Positions 48,070 to 57,057 of a stretch of DNA of 57,062 nt are shown in pieces (positions within the stretch are counted from its first letter, which is position 1; every line of letters starts with the position of its first letter). The notes beneath the pieces are model-generated. The model made no database searches. It saw only the letters and a program-made list of their open reading frames with translations, and was not told the origin of the DNA. This stretch comes from a virus: positions 1 through 57,062 of the IMG/VR virus record IMGVR_UViG_3300031623_000006. One strand, written 5' to 3'. Both the position numbers and the translations under genes were made by a program.

Positions 48070-48639
48070 CTACTGCGCCCCATGTTTATCAACGATACTC
48101 TCTCTGAGTTCTCTCTGATCTGCACGCTTCAAGTCGGGGTTCGCCCGTATCTTCTGCTTGCGAATCTTCTCTACCATCTTCGGTGACAGTTTCACCTGCT
48201 GACTCTTGTCCCACGGGTCTACTTCCGGCTCGCGGGTTTCCACCCCAACCACAGCGTCCGTTCCTACGCCGGACGATGCCTTGTATCCACGTCGTTCCAT
48301 CGTCTGTTTGATGTGTCCCCTGCCCTGCCCGTGATTGATGAACGCTGCGGGGTCTGCTTCAGAACTGGCTACCGCACTGTTGTACCAATCGCTTCCCTTT
48401 GGCTTGTAGCCACGCTTCATCGCCAACTGACACAGCCTGTCGGTCATCGCCGGGTCTCTGTCATACATGTGGGAAATCGTCTCGACGCCCTGCATCATCA
48501 CGTCGTCCGTCATAATCCGTGGTGGCTGGCGTAGGGCCAGCATCTCAGCCATTCGCTGACTATTCCCCCTCTCTTCCATCAGGTAGAGGAAGTAGAGAAC
48601 GGTGTCGTCACCGGCTGCTTCGATGTCGTATGGAATCAT
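48070..48639 (-). CDS. unknown 189-residue protein after the portal gene
   Basis: The product is acidic at first and basic at the end (KLSPKMVEKIRKQKIRANP). Its start overlaps the portal gene's stop by ATGA at 48636-48639. Proteins in this position can be scaffolds or proteases; no protease catalytic residues or recognised domain are visible. Function unknown. Confidence 0.55.
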   Translation of the reverse strand: MIPYDIEAAGDDTVLYFLYLMEERGNSQRMAEMLALRQPPRIMTDDVMMQGVETISHMYDRDPAMTDRLCQLAMKRGYKPKGSDWYNSAVASSEADPAAFINHGQGRGHIKQTMERRGYKASSGVGTDAVVGVETREPEVDPWDKSQQVKLSPKMVEKIRKQKIRANPDLKRADQRELRESIVDKHGAQ

Positions 48640-51089
48640 TTGGCACTTCCATTCTTCGGGGCTTGTGCCTTCATTCGATTTTGCATCTGCATCCCTTCAA
48701 TCTTAATTTGGTTCTCTGCTCTTTTCTGGAAGATGCCCATGGCGTGCTTCAGCTTGTCCTGCGACATATCTTGGACGAACTTCTGCTGGTCCTGCTGGAC
48801 ATCCTGAACGTGCTTCTGGCTATCCTTCTGCATCTCTTGGCCGTGCTTAATCTTGTCTATCTTCAACTCTTGGCCCAGCTTCAATTGTTCAATCTGTAAC
48901 TCTTGGGCGTTTTTGGCTTGGTCGAATTGTAGTTCCATTTGCTGTTTCTTGACATCCACGCCGCCCGTCGCAGCCTGTATCTGGGTTTCCACTTGAGTCT
49001 TCTGTATCTCAGCTTGGGACTTTTGCACTTCCATCATCGTCTTTTGCAAGTCGGCTTGCAGTTGCTGCTGTTCAAGCTGTGCAGCCTGCTGCTGTTCTTC
49101 GGACGGTTCAGGACGCCAAGGACCAAGCGCCCACTTACCAAAGTCCTGCTCCATCGAGTCGCCCATCGCATCGAAGTATGCGTTGAGTTGAGACGTGTCC
49201 CCAGTATCGACTGAGTATTTCTCCAAGACAGGCAAGAGAGTTTGCATCATGTTCCGCAGGTTGCTCGACAGTCGCTCTCTGTTCGGCTTGCGAATGTCCG
49301 ATGATTCCACAGTCGCACGCATCTCGCGAACGAAGACTTCCGGGTCTTCCGACGCAATTAACTGATCCCAGAAGTACGCACCGTATTTCCCGAGTAGCGG
49401 TAGAAGATCACCCCCCTCCACGGTCCAGCCGGCTAGGAACTTCTCCAAGTCGGCACCTTCAGTCATAAACCGGGCAACGTCCTGTGCCATCTTGTCCGGT
49501 CGGATACTCGCCTTCTCTTCCTTCGATTCAACATCACGCGCTGTCCGAGACGCCGAACCACCGACGTTCATCGAGTACATGATTTCCGTCAGTCCGGTTC
49601 GCTTGTCGAACATCCCAGACAAGACGCCAATCGCATCCAGCAAGTCGTTGTTCATTCCCGGTCGATTGAGGAACCCAATCATCTTGTCAATCGACTGCTG
49701 TGCCGCGTCGTTGATTTCCAATAACGCAGGATTCTCTCTCGACTTCAGTGCTTCCCTAATCTTCTTTCCAGCACTACCCATGTAAGCGATAAGCTGCTTG
49801 CGGTTCTCATACGCCTGATCGACAAACGCCGAGATCAGGACGTTCATGCAAATCAATTCACCAAGAGCCGGTGCCAGCGGTGCAATCGGCCACGCACTGT
49901 CGGGGTTTCTGTTGAAGTCAAGCAGAGCCACCGGCCAACGCTTATCCAAGTACGACGGGAATGGCGAACCATAGTTCCCAGTTCGCCACTGGAATCGTTC
50001 CTTAACCTGCTCGTTGTTCATCTTCGACAGTGAACTGCGAGGACAATTCAGCGGCCACGGAATAGACGGCGACACGCACAAGTAAGCAAAGTCACCGACA
50101 TTCTTGTCGAACTCATTGTGGACATCGGAGTTGAAATCGGAATTCCCATCCCCAGTGAAGTCAGACCGAGTTGCAACACCAGACTTAGACCAGATTTCAA
50201 ACCACGGAATCAGGTCGTTTGTCATCCCATTGCGTCGGTACTGGCCGGCAGTCCCACCGTTGTTCGCGGCTTGACTGGCGGCACTCTCCGCTTTCCCCAG
50301 ATGCTTCAGTGCATCCTTTGGGAGTTCAAACAGTTCTTCCAGTTCCCACGAGTGATTCCAATGCTTGCGGATGATGTAGTTTGCATCGTCCAATGTGGGG
50401 GAGATACTGTCGGGGTCAATCAGCAGGTTATCAACGCTATCGAAGAACCGACCAGTCAGTCGGCGATCGGAACCGGGGAACGTGTAATCCTCAACCCACG
50501 TACAGCCGCGACCTTTCACCAACGCTTCGGTGATTGCCAACTCTGCATGAACGGCAAGTCCACCACCCGGCTGTTCTCGCTGGCTGTAGTTCAGGTACTT
50601 CTCCATCAGGTCATTGCGTAAGTCCTGACGCTTCAGGTCAGCAGCAGACTCCATCTGGGCCTGCTCGAACATCTGCATGACATTCGGGTCGTTCGGATCT
50701 CCGAACAGTTCAGGACTCAACTCAATCGGCTCTTCAGTCTGAATCCACACATTCGGATTCTTCCAGAACAGGTACGGTCCAAAGATGGCGACCAACTCAA
50801 ACGCCTTCTGCAACGTCACCTGAAACTTCGGCGTCTGAATCCCTGATCCCATGTGCTTCTTGAGGTATTCGGATTCCCACATAAATCCAGAAGACTTCGA
50901 GTAGAACTGAGAACACTGATCGGCAATCTCCTGAAACGGTGCCTTCGCCGATTCAGCCTGCTGAATCTTTATCAGCCACTGATTGACCAGCGGACGCAAG
51001 AACTCCACCGGACCATCGGACGCACCGGTCCCAGGTCGGGCTGATGCCCTCGGGACCAGTGAGCCGTCTTGATGGGTGTATTCAGGCAT
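48636..51089 (-). CDS. portal protein with long C-terminal coiled coil
   Basis: The 817-residue protein follows the portal plan: an N-terminal LIKIQQAESAKAPFQEIADQCSQFY region, wing domain sequences (CTWVEDYTFPGS...DNLLIDPDSISPTLDDANYIIRKHW), a crown/barrel region and a Gln/Lys-rich coiled coil from about residue 660 to 805. P22-type portals end in such a barrel. Portals form the dodecameric DNA gate to which terminase docks. It lies downstream of terL and a 119-residue protein, the normal order on the minus strand. Confidence 0.75.
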   Translation of the reverse strand: MPEYTHQDGSLVPRASARPGTGASDGPVEFLRPLVNQWLIKIQQAESAKAPFQEIADQCSQFYSKSSGFMWESEYLKKHMGSGIQTPKFQVTLQKAFELVAIFGPYLFWKNPNVWIQTEEPIELSPELFGDPNDPNVMQMFEQAQMESAADLKRQDLRNDLMEKYLNYSQREQPGGGLAVHAELAITEALVKGRGCTWVEDYTFPGSDRRLTGRFFDSVDNLLIDPDSISPTLDDANYIIRKHWNHSWELEELFELPKDALKHLGKAESAASQAANNGGTAGQYRRNGMTNDLIPWFEIWSKSGVATRSDFTGDGNSDFNSDVHNEFDKNVGDFAYLCVSPSIPWPLNCPRSSLSKMNNEQVKERFQWRTGNYGSPFPSYLDKRWPVALLDFNRNPDSAWPIAPLAPALGELICMNVLISAFVDQAYENRKQLIAYMGSAGKKIREALKSRENPALLEINDAAQQSIDKMIGFLNRPGMNNDLLDAIGVLSGMFDKRTGLTEIMYSMNVGGSASRTARDVESKEEKASIRPDKMAQDVARFMTEGADLEKFLAGWTVEGGDLLPLLGKYGAYFWDQLIASEDPEVFVREMRATVESSDIRKPNRERLSSNLRNMMQTLLPVLEKYSVDTGDTSQLNAYFDAMGDSMEQDFGKWALGPWRPEPSEEQQQAAQLEQQQLQADLQKTMMEVQKSQAEIQKTQVETQIQAATGGVDVKKQQMELQFDQAKNAQELQIEQLKLGQELKIDKIKHGQEMQKDSQKHVQDVQQDQQKFVQDMSQDKLKHAMGIFQKRAENQIKIEGMQMQNRMKAQAPKNGSAK

Positions 51090-51090
51090 A

Positions 51091-51450
51091 TTATGCTGTT
51101 ACCGTTTCCAGTTTGGCTTTTGCGACTCTGTCACGAGCTTCCTTCTGCGACTTATCCCACACGGACTCAGCAGCCTTCTCTTCGGCGTTCGGCTTGTATT
51201 CCATGCCGGGCAAGTATCGCCACGCACCACATCCGATACCCTGGAGGGACTGCGGATGTTCTTTGAAATGCGGGTCATCGACGTGACGAACGTAGTTCCG
51301 TAGCTGCTTGAGCGTTCCTCCGTTGGCAGGTTGGGTGTTCAACTTCACCGCCCCATGCGCACCGCGAAACGTCACGTCAGCTACGAATATGCTGCCCTCG
51401 TCGCCTTGATTCAAATACTGAACTCTCCAACCAATCGGGGGGCTAACCAT
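51091..51450 (-). CDS. unknown 119-residue protein between terminase and portal
   Basis: The start at 51450 (MVSPPIGW) has GAGAGGAAAG upstream on its strand. The product has a beta-rich first half (WRVQYLNQGDEGSIFVADVTF) and a charged helical end. Its location between terL and portal suggests a packaging-linked role, but no family is recognised. Confidence 0.6.
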   Translation of the reverse strand: MVSPPIGWRVQYLNQGDEGSIFVADVTFRGAHGAVKLNTQPANGGTLKQLRNYVRHVDDPHFKEHPQSLQGIGCGAWRYLPGMEYKPNAEEKAAESVWDKSQKEARDRVAKAKLETVTA

Positions 51451-51469
51451 GTTCTCTTTCCTCTCTGAG

Positions 51470-54244
51470 TTACGCTGCTGTTCCCGGACCACAATAGACC
51501 GTGAACTCATCCTGCTCTTCTTTCTCGTTGACTTCATCATCGTACCACTTATCGAACCGCTGGGAAGCCGCTAAACCCTTCCCACCCAAGACATTCGTCA
51601 AGTCCGGCATCTTGTACGTTGGGTGGCGTGAAGCCCAATATTCGAGACAGTTCCCTGCAACCAGCGGACTGCCGTTTCTCCTGACAACCAACGTACCGTT
51701 CGGTACGGTAGCACAATACACCATTCCATCATATTGTTTTTCGTGGTGGTTTGGCTCTCCGCTGTGCCTGTGCAGGCCAGCGCGGGGGTGTTCCAGTTCT
51801 GACACAATGTATTGTCGCCTCGACATTCCGCTTCTGCCCTTGATGTTCCACGGCTCTGGTTCTTTCTCTTTGATGCTAGCTGATATTCCGAGTTTCAAAT
51901 ACAACTCCTGAATATCGTCAGCCAGCCCCAAGCACGCCGTGCTGCTTCTACGTCGTGTTCCGTTTTCAATCCACCCGTCACCCATTAAGTAACCAGCAAT
52001 GAATCGCCGGATTATCCTTGGCGAAGCCCATTTAACCCAGTCGGGGACACGCTTAGTGTAGACGTTTCCAATTGGATTGACGTGATGCCACAACTGCTTA
52101 CTGGAGCATGAGTAGCCTTGTGGGTATCTTGTCCACTTCCACGGCATCGAATCGAGCAAAGGCTCCAGCACTGGCTTGAATTTTGTCTTTGTCTGAGAAA
52201 TCTGAACTCGATACCCATTCCCAGGGCACCGTGGATTGGAGTCTGAGCACCCTTCAGCAACATACCACCCAATGAATTCAGCAAAATCACCTGCGTCCAT
52301 ATCAAATTCTCCGCCCCTGGAGCGGGGTGGCTTGGGGACTAAATGAACATCGTAGTCCTTCCCGTCCCCGTATATACCTGCGTGCATTTTCAGTCTGTCA
52401 TGTCGCCGCATGTCCGTAGCTCGCAACATCACGGGCGATTCGTCTTCAAATCTTGGGTAAACTACCATTCGGTGATCTGGGGTTACCATTGCATTCAGCT
52501 TGTGGCCGCCAAATTCAATCATCTCACCGCTGAATCGCTTCGCAATCAAACCAGTTGGGCTTTGGTACTCCATCCGATTTGACTTCAGGTTCGATGTCGC
52601 CAGCTTATCGGACATCACCACATCCCTAAACGGCTTCCACCCACTGTCGGTCAGTGCTTCTGTTTTCTCATCAAAACAAACTCTCACGTCATCGCGCTGA
52701 CCGGTTGCCGCCTTCTCTTCGACAATCGTGATGCCCTCTGGACCCGTAACTGTCTTCTTCAGGTTGTTCTCAATCTGCCACACAAGATTCGGACAACGCT
52801 TCGTGACAATCCGCAACTGGGGGCATCCGCTCGGGCGGTAGGACATCATCGTTTCAACCAATCCCTTGCGGGCCGCGAAGTCTGGATCACCGGGAATGAA
52901 GTTCGACTGCGTTTCTTGGCACAGAATTCCCAACCTCTGAAACTCTTTCGAGTAGTTCGCGCCAACCGTTCCACTGAAGCCCATCGGTGTCTGACGTGAC
53001 GCCTGTCCGTCGATGATGAACCGCTGGAACTGATACCCACCCGCCTTGGCTTTCACGGCTTTAGCGATTCCACGAGCATCGAGTCGGGGAATGTAGATTT
53101 CTGCATACGGCACATAGCTTGGCTCGTGTCCTTCCCAGAATTCCGGGGGAGGCACAGCACAAAACAGAACTGCCGGCTTGGCTGTACCTGGATCGAGAAT
53201 CAGTTCACGAGTCCAGTCTGCCGGCGGCTCACCGTTTCGTTCTCGTAGAACCTTGCTGATTGCGTCGTCTTGGTCGGGGTTCTCGTAAATCGCTCTGTGA
53301 ATCGCACGGTCAAACGTCGGGTAAATCTTAATCGTGTCTGTCAGGAACTCGCCTTCGTCACGCATGCGACGGTCATCGTCGCTCCAGCCGTCAAGACGCT
53401 TACGCTTTTCGTCGTCGTCGATGTGTGGGTTGGCACTGAATCGCAACGTCAACTCATCGCAATCAGCCGACTCACGCTCGCCACGTTGAACTTCCTCAGC
53501 CTGTTCCTGCGCACGGTGACTCAATCGAATCATCGCACCATTGTCGGCACGAGGCATCGTTGACCAGACAATCCTGCCCTTCGTGTCAGACAGCCGAGCT
53601 TGCCATTCCGCGTAGTGACCGGGAATCGAAATGCGTTCGTCAACCCAGATATAGTCAACAGGGTCGCCCTGCTTCACTTCGCCCGTCGAAGCCCATGCCT
53701 TGATGACCGTTCCGTTCTTCATCGGGATGTGGCTGAACTGTCGCTCTTTCTTGTTCTCCCAACCAATGCCGTCCATTCCGCCTTCAACTTCACTCAGTGG
53801 AATGAGGGGAAACGATGGCCTGCAGTCCAGCTCTCTGCCGGCATCTATCGCCGGGTCGAACGCTCGCCACGGACCCGAACCGTCCGGCTGGTCTCGGAGA
53901 ATCCTGTAGAGACCCCGCTTGAACAGAACTCGCCATATTGTGTCGCCGATGTGGTCCCACTGTAATCCCACAACCCAAGCAAGCAAGGGACGCTTCAACT
54001 GCCACGGGAGTCGCTGCTCAATTGGGTTGCCGTCCTTGTCGTGAATCGGCTTCCCGCGAACCACAGCGGCAAACTTCGCTGCTGCACTGATTGTCTTGCC
54101 GGCACGGTTTCCGCCGCGAAGCAAAAACTCACTGCACTGAGACTGAAAGAACGGAAGCTGCGTCGGAAACGCGCGGAACATCCCCAGTCCGTCGTTACGA
54201 CGACGAGCCAGTTCTACCGCATTGCGAATCTGACGATCACTCAT
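51470..54244 (-). CDS. terL: terminase large subunit interrupted by an intein
   Basis: Of 924 residues, 523-865 are an intein; the joined extein is about 581 residues, a normal TerL size. The ATPase has a Walker A-like LLRGGNRAGKT (41-51) and a Walker B VDYIWVDE (196-203). The nuclease domain includes ELILDPGTAKPAVL (D351) and FIIDG (D412), acidic positions expected for the RNase H-like metal site. TerL packages and cuts concatemeric DNA at the portal. The intein splits RDDVRV from CLEYWASRH. The gene overlaps the upstream gene by four bases. Confidence 0.88.
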   Translation of the reverse strand: MSDRQIRNAVELARRRNDGLGMFRAFPTQLPFFQSQCSEFLLRGGNRAGKTISAAAKFAAVVRGKPIHDKDGNPIEQRLPWQLKRPLLAWVVGLQWDHIGDTIWRVLFKRGLYRILRDQPDGSGPWRAFDPAIDAGRELDCRPSFPLIPLSEVEGGMDGIGWENKKERQFSHIPMKNGTVIKAWASTGEVKQGDPVDYIWVDERISIPGHYAEWQARLSDTKGRIVWSTMPRADNGAMIRLSHRAQEQAEEVQRGERESADCDELTLRFSANPHIDDDEKRKRLDGWSDDDRRMRDEGEFLTDTIKIYPTFDRAIHRAIYENPDQDDAISKVLRERNGEPPADWTRELILDPGTAKPAVLFCAVPPPEFWEGHEPSYVPYAEIYIPRLDARGIAKAVKAKAGGYQFQRFIIDGQASRQTPMGFSGTVGANYSKEFQRLGILCQETQSNFIPGDPDFAARKGLVETMMSYRPSGCPQLRIVTKRCPNLVWQIENNLKKTVTGPEGITIVEEKAATGQRDDVRVCFDEKTEALTDSGWKPFRDVVMSDKLATSNLKSNRMEYQSPTGLIAKRFSGEMIEFGGHKLNAMVTPDHRMVVYPRFEDESPVMLRATDMRRHDRLKMHAGIYGDGKDYDVHLVPKPPRSRGGEFDMDAGDFAEFIGWYVAEGCSDSNPRCPGNGYRVQISQTKTKFKPVLEPLLDSMPWKWTRYPQGYSCSSKQLWHHVNPIGNVYTKRVPDWVKWASPRIIRRFIAGYLMGDGWIENGTRRRSSTACLGLADDIQELYLKLGISASIKEKEPEPWNIKGRSGMSRRQYIVSELEHPRAGLHRHSGEPNHHEKQYDGMVYCATVPNGTLVVRRNGSPLVAGNCLEYWASRHPTYKMPDLTNVLGGKGLAASQRFDKWYDDEVNEKEEQDEFTVYCGPGTAA
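51650..52678 (-). mobile_element. intein with LAGLIDADG endonuclease in terL
   Basis: The 343-residue insertion starts at C523 (CFDEKTEALTDSGWKPFRDV, block A) with TPDHR in block B. It carries two LAGLIDADG-like helices (FAEFIGWYVAEG at 654-665 and FIAGYLMGDGW at 748-758). It ends with VYCATVPNGTLVVRRNGSPLVAGN, then C as the +1 extein residue. The last Asn and Cys+1 are present. The penultimate residue is Gly where His is usual, a known but less common variant. Both endonuclease helices carry their acidic residue, so homing activity is plausible. Confidence 0.85.
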
Positions 54245-54678
54245 GGCAAGAGCACCTGTTCGCTTTCTATCGCTGCGATGTCATCCAGCAGATCGGGGTT
54301 GTGCTTGACAGCTTCCATCAAACACGCCTGCCGGAAATCGCCATCCGTTGACAACAGTTTCACCGCAAGTTCCGTGACGCACGCCTTGAGGTCTTCCTCA
54401 TCCACTTCACTCAGGTCCATTGCCGACGCATTTCGCGTGTCGTACATCTCTCCAGCCTGAAGCAATATCTTGGCCCAATCGATCCGGACCCTTGGGTTCT
54501 CACCCATCGCATCTTCGTGGCCCTTAATCAGAACCTGTCCGATGGCTTGCTCTGGACCTCCCAATTCCTCGAACAGCGCATTCAGGCCGGACATTACGAC
54601 CGACTCCTCGCGCGCCCGGTTTTTAGACCGATCCGCAGCTCGCTCAAATGCTTTTAAGATGGTTGTTTGATTTGCCAT
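54241..54678 (-). CDS. terminase small subunit candidate
   Basis: The 145-residue, mostly helical acidic protein (MANQTTILKAFERAADRSKNRAREE...) lies immediately upstream of terL with a four-base overlap, the usual TerS position. No helix-turn-helix is clear, so this is a call by position. The start at 54678 has no ribosome-binding site and follows a hairpin with a T-tract; an in-frame ATG at 54594 is an alternative. Confidence 0.45.
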   Translation of the reverse strand: MANQTTILKAFERAADRSKNRAREESVVMSGLNALFEELGGPEQAIGQVLIKGHEDAMGENPRVRIDWAKILLQAGEMYDTRNASAMDLSEVDEEDLKACVTELAVKLLSTDGDFRQACLMEAVKHNPDLLDDIAAIESEQVLLP

Positions 54679-54681
54679 ATT

Positions 54682-54719
54682 AAAAATGCGGACGACGCAC
54701 AGAGGCGCACGTCCGCATT
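54682..54719 (-). terminator. terminator-like hairpin before the terminase genes
   Basis: Read on the minus strand, AATGCGGACG (54719-54710 region) pairs perfectly with CGTCCGCATT (54694-54685) across a 15-nt loop. A run of T residues follows, then the ATG of the TerS candidate. It could attenuate transcription from capsid genes into terminase genes. Confidence 0.65.
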
Positions 54720-54741
54720 CCAGAGAAGAGAGTCCAATGTG

Positions 54742-54882
54742 TTACTTGTTGCCCTTCTGCTTCGTCGTGCGATTCGTAGCCTTGGCAATCTTGTCGCCGC
54801 TGGATACGTTGCTGATCGGCGTCTTGGGCAATCGTGGAGAACCCTCACCAGAGTTCTTGCTGACTTTCTGTTTCTTGTGCAT
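54742..54882 (-). CDS. 46-residue basic peptide
   Basis: ATG at 54882 has a strong AAGGAG site 7 bases upstream. The product MHKKQKVSKNSGEG... is lysine-rich, ending KQKGNK. It lies between the decoration gene and the terminator. Nucleic-acid binding is possible; no family recognised. Confidence 0.6.
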   Translation of the reverse strand: MHKKQKVSKNSGEGSPRLPKTPISNVSSGDKIAKATNRTTKQKGNK

Positions 54883-54893
54883 ATGGGAACTCC

Positions 54894-55442
54894 TTAGAAC
54901 CGGCAGTCAACGAATCCACGGAACAGAGTACCGGCTGCCGTGCCTGAAGCAACGACTGCCAGCGATTTCCCGCAGCGGAACAACGTGTCCTCTGCATCTG
55001 CAGACGCTTCGGCGTAAACCACCGCGCGACCGGATGCACCCAGAGTCAACAGTTCGTCAACGGCAACGGCAGTTCCGGTAGTCGAAAGGAACTTGGCTGG
55101 ACCGTAATAGAACAGAAGGAACGTCTCAGCAGCAGCGACGGTTCCAGTGATCCACGGATCAACGACACCGGCTGGCAACTGCGTCGAACCAATAGCAGCC
55201 AGACCGTCAACTTCCATGCCAGGACCGTTGGTGGCAGTGTCCCATCGACAAAGCGCACCGGGTGCCAATGTACCGCCACTGCCATTCAGGACAATACGCG
55301 CGTAGGTCGGCATTCCCGAAAGAATCGGATTGATACCGACAGAGTTGCGAGTCTGATCGGTGAAACGAGCAACCGAACCAAGCCGAGTCGTCTTGGTAAC
55401 CCGATTCGTTGTTCCAATCGGAAAGTCTGTAATGTATTCCAT
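54894..55442 (-). CDS. capsid decoration-like protein
   Basis: The 182-residue protein is Ala/Gly/Thr-rich and strand-heavy (GSGGTLAPGALCRWDTATNG...GTAVAVDELLTLGASGRAVVY), in the pattern of DUF2190-type capsid decoration proteins. The position directly after the major capsid gene fits. AAGGG lies upstream of the start. Confidence 0.6.
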   Translation of the reverse strand: MEYITDFPIGTTNRVTKTTRLGSVARFTDQTRNSVGINPILSGMPTYARIVLNGSGGTLAPGALCRWDTATNGPGMEVDGLAAIGSTQLPAGVVDPWITGTVAAAETFLLFYYGPAKFLSTTGTAVAVDELLTLGASGRAVVYAEASADAEDTLFRCGKSLAVVASGTAAGTLFRGFVDCRF

Positions 55443-55489
55443 CAGATGTACCCTTGAATGTTAATGGGACGATATTTAAGAGACGAGCA

Positions 55490-56626
55490 TCAAGCGTAGG
55501 CTTTGTACTTCGTGAAGAACTTGGGCTGGAATCGCAAGTTGCCGTAGGTTCGGGCGTAGTACAGGTACGACGCCTTGCTCTTGCTCCAGTCGGGACCGTT
55601 CGCCTTAATCAACTGGCTGAACAGGCAGAACATGTCCATCTGGCTCGGTGCGATTCCGTAGCCCGTACCAACGGGCGTGTCGGATTCGTAATGAACCATG
55701 TCACCTTCAAAGTTCATCGTGTTGCCAAAGCCAAGATTCGTGGCTTCGGCGTGCGGAACGTACATCCGCAACTTGGCACTGTAGTAGGACAGGAACTGTT
55801 CGTAGAGGTCTGTCGCCAGCATGTGCATGAACGGGATGCCTTCGTTGGCGTCCATCGCACCACGGGACGACTGAGTGATACGGGCAAAACGCAAGACGTC
55901 TTCCGCGTTGTCCACCCATGCCGCAGACGCACTCGGCCATGCCGTCGAACTGGTGTTGACGAGCAGCGGCGAGAGGTAGTCGTATTCGGCACTGCCGGTT
56001 CCGTAGGGCCAGTCCGTTGCCACAACAGCGTTCGGGGAAGTCGATAGGTCGGAAGACCACGTCCCCTCAGCGCCGGGCGCTGTGCTTTTTCCGCCGTAGG
56101 TGTCGGCCGGACGTGCAATTTTGTCGGCAGCAACCGTTGCGGCATCATCACCCGTGAACGACTCGATTCCGTGGAACCTGTCAGCGTTCGCGGCAGTGTA
56201 GCCATCGACGTACAGTTCGCCGTACAGCTTCTGTTGAACACTCTTGGCGAGACGAGCCGACTTCGCACGATAGTAATTCGTGATCTGAGTCGCGCCCTTG
56301 TTCATCTCCATTTTCTTTTCGGTGAGCATGTCGGTGGCGCGATAACCACGCACATCGAGAGTCAACTGCTCTTCCGCATCGTGTTCTTGGAAATCCAAGT
56401 CGCCGCCATCAGGTGCCTGTTGCACATCCGGCTGGCTCTTTTCCACGTTCCAAACACAAGCGAATGAGCTTGCGTTGTACTCAACTCGACCGTATTTCTG
56501 AATCATCCCAAGCCACAGACGCTTGCGAAACGTCAGGTCTGAGACCTCTTTGAAGAACTTTGGCGCATTGCCTTTGGCAGCAATGAGTGATTCTTCGGTT
56601 GTCGCCGGAACGAGATTGACTGCCAT
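55490..56626 (-). CDS. major capsid protein (HK97-fold candidate)
   Basis: The 378-residue protein shows features of HK97-like capsid proteins: FRKRLWLGMIQKYGRVEYNASSFACVW early, an Asp/Gly-rich E-loop-like region, a central LYGELYVDGYTAANADRFHG segment, and a C-terminal GNLRFQPKFFTKYKAYA strand pair. It lies upstream of decoration and terminase genes, and its length is right. AAGGACT precedes the start. Call by pattern and context rather than a strict motif. Confidence 0.65.
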   Translation of the reverse strand: MAVNLVPATTEESLIAAKGNAPKFFKEVSDLTFRKRLWLGMIQKYGRVEYNASSFACVWNVEKSQPDVQQAPDGGDLDFQEHDAEEQLTLDVRGYRATDMLTEKKMEMNKGATQITNYYRAKSARLAKSVQQKLYGELYVDGYTAANADRFHGIESFTGDDAATVAADKIARPADTYGGKSTAPGAEGTWSSDLSTSPNAVVATDWPYGTGSAEYDYLSPLLVNTSSTAWPSASAAWVDNAEDVLRFARITQSSRGAMDANEGIPFMHMLATDLYEQFLSYYSAKLRMYVPHAEATNLGFGNTMNFEGDMVHYESDTPVGTGYGIAPSQMDMFCLFSQLIKANGPDWSKSKASYLYYARTYGNLRFQPKFFTKYKAYA

Positions 56627-56637
56627 AGCTTAGTCCT

Positions 56638-57057
56638 TTATCCCTGCTGAGAGATTGAGTCGTACAAGTCTTCGTAATGAACGGAAGGCTGGACCTCAGC
56701 CAATGCCGCAGCCTCAGCAATTGAAACATCGCTGTTTGTCAGCCGGTTCTTGTGACCGTTACTCTTCGCTGACTCAACGAACTTCTCTCTCTTCTCTTGC
56801 TTTGTCGGAGACGGGTCTTCCGGTGGTTCCTCGACGGGAGGAGTTGCCGTAACATTGGCAGCGGACTCGCCAGCGAATTCCAGAATTTGGATTCTCTGCT
56901 TGTCGGTTGCCTTGCTGTACTCAACTCCAAGTAGATTTTCAGCCTGAGACATCGCCGCGCTGTGTGCTGCACCCTTATCACTCAAGTGCGCGTACCCGGC
57001 ACTGTCGCGGAGAACCTGTCCGGCTTTATCGACTTGATACATGCCATCGGACAACAT
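56638..57057 (-). CDS. unknown protein before the capsid gene, scaffold-like; may extend past the window
   Basis: The 139-residue frame (from ATG 57057) has an N-terminal MYQVDKAGQVLRDSAGYAHLSDKGAAHSAA part, a Pro/Glu-rich middle (PPVEEPPEDPSPTKQEKREK) and an acidic C-terminal helix. This flexible, charged composition suits a scaffolding or capsid-assembly protein, and its place just before the capsid gene agrees. No ribosome-binding site is visible at the edge, so the gene may be cut by the window. Confidence 0.5.
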   Translation of the reverse strand: MLSDGMYQVDKAGQVLRDSAGYAHLSDKGAAHSAAMSQAENLLGVEYSKATDKQRIQILEFAGESAANVTATPPVEEPPEDPSPTKQEKREKFVESAKSNGHKNRLTNSDVSIAEAAALAEVQPSVHYEDLYDSISQQG

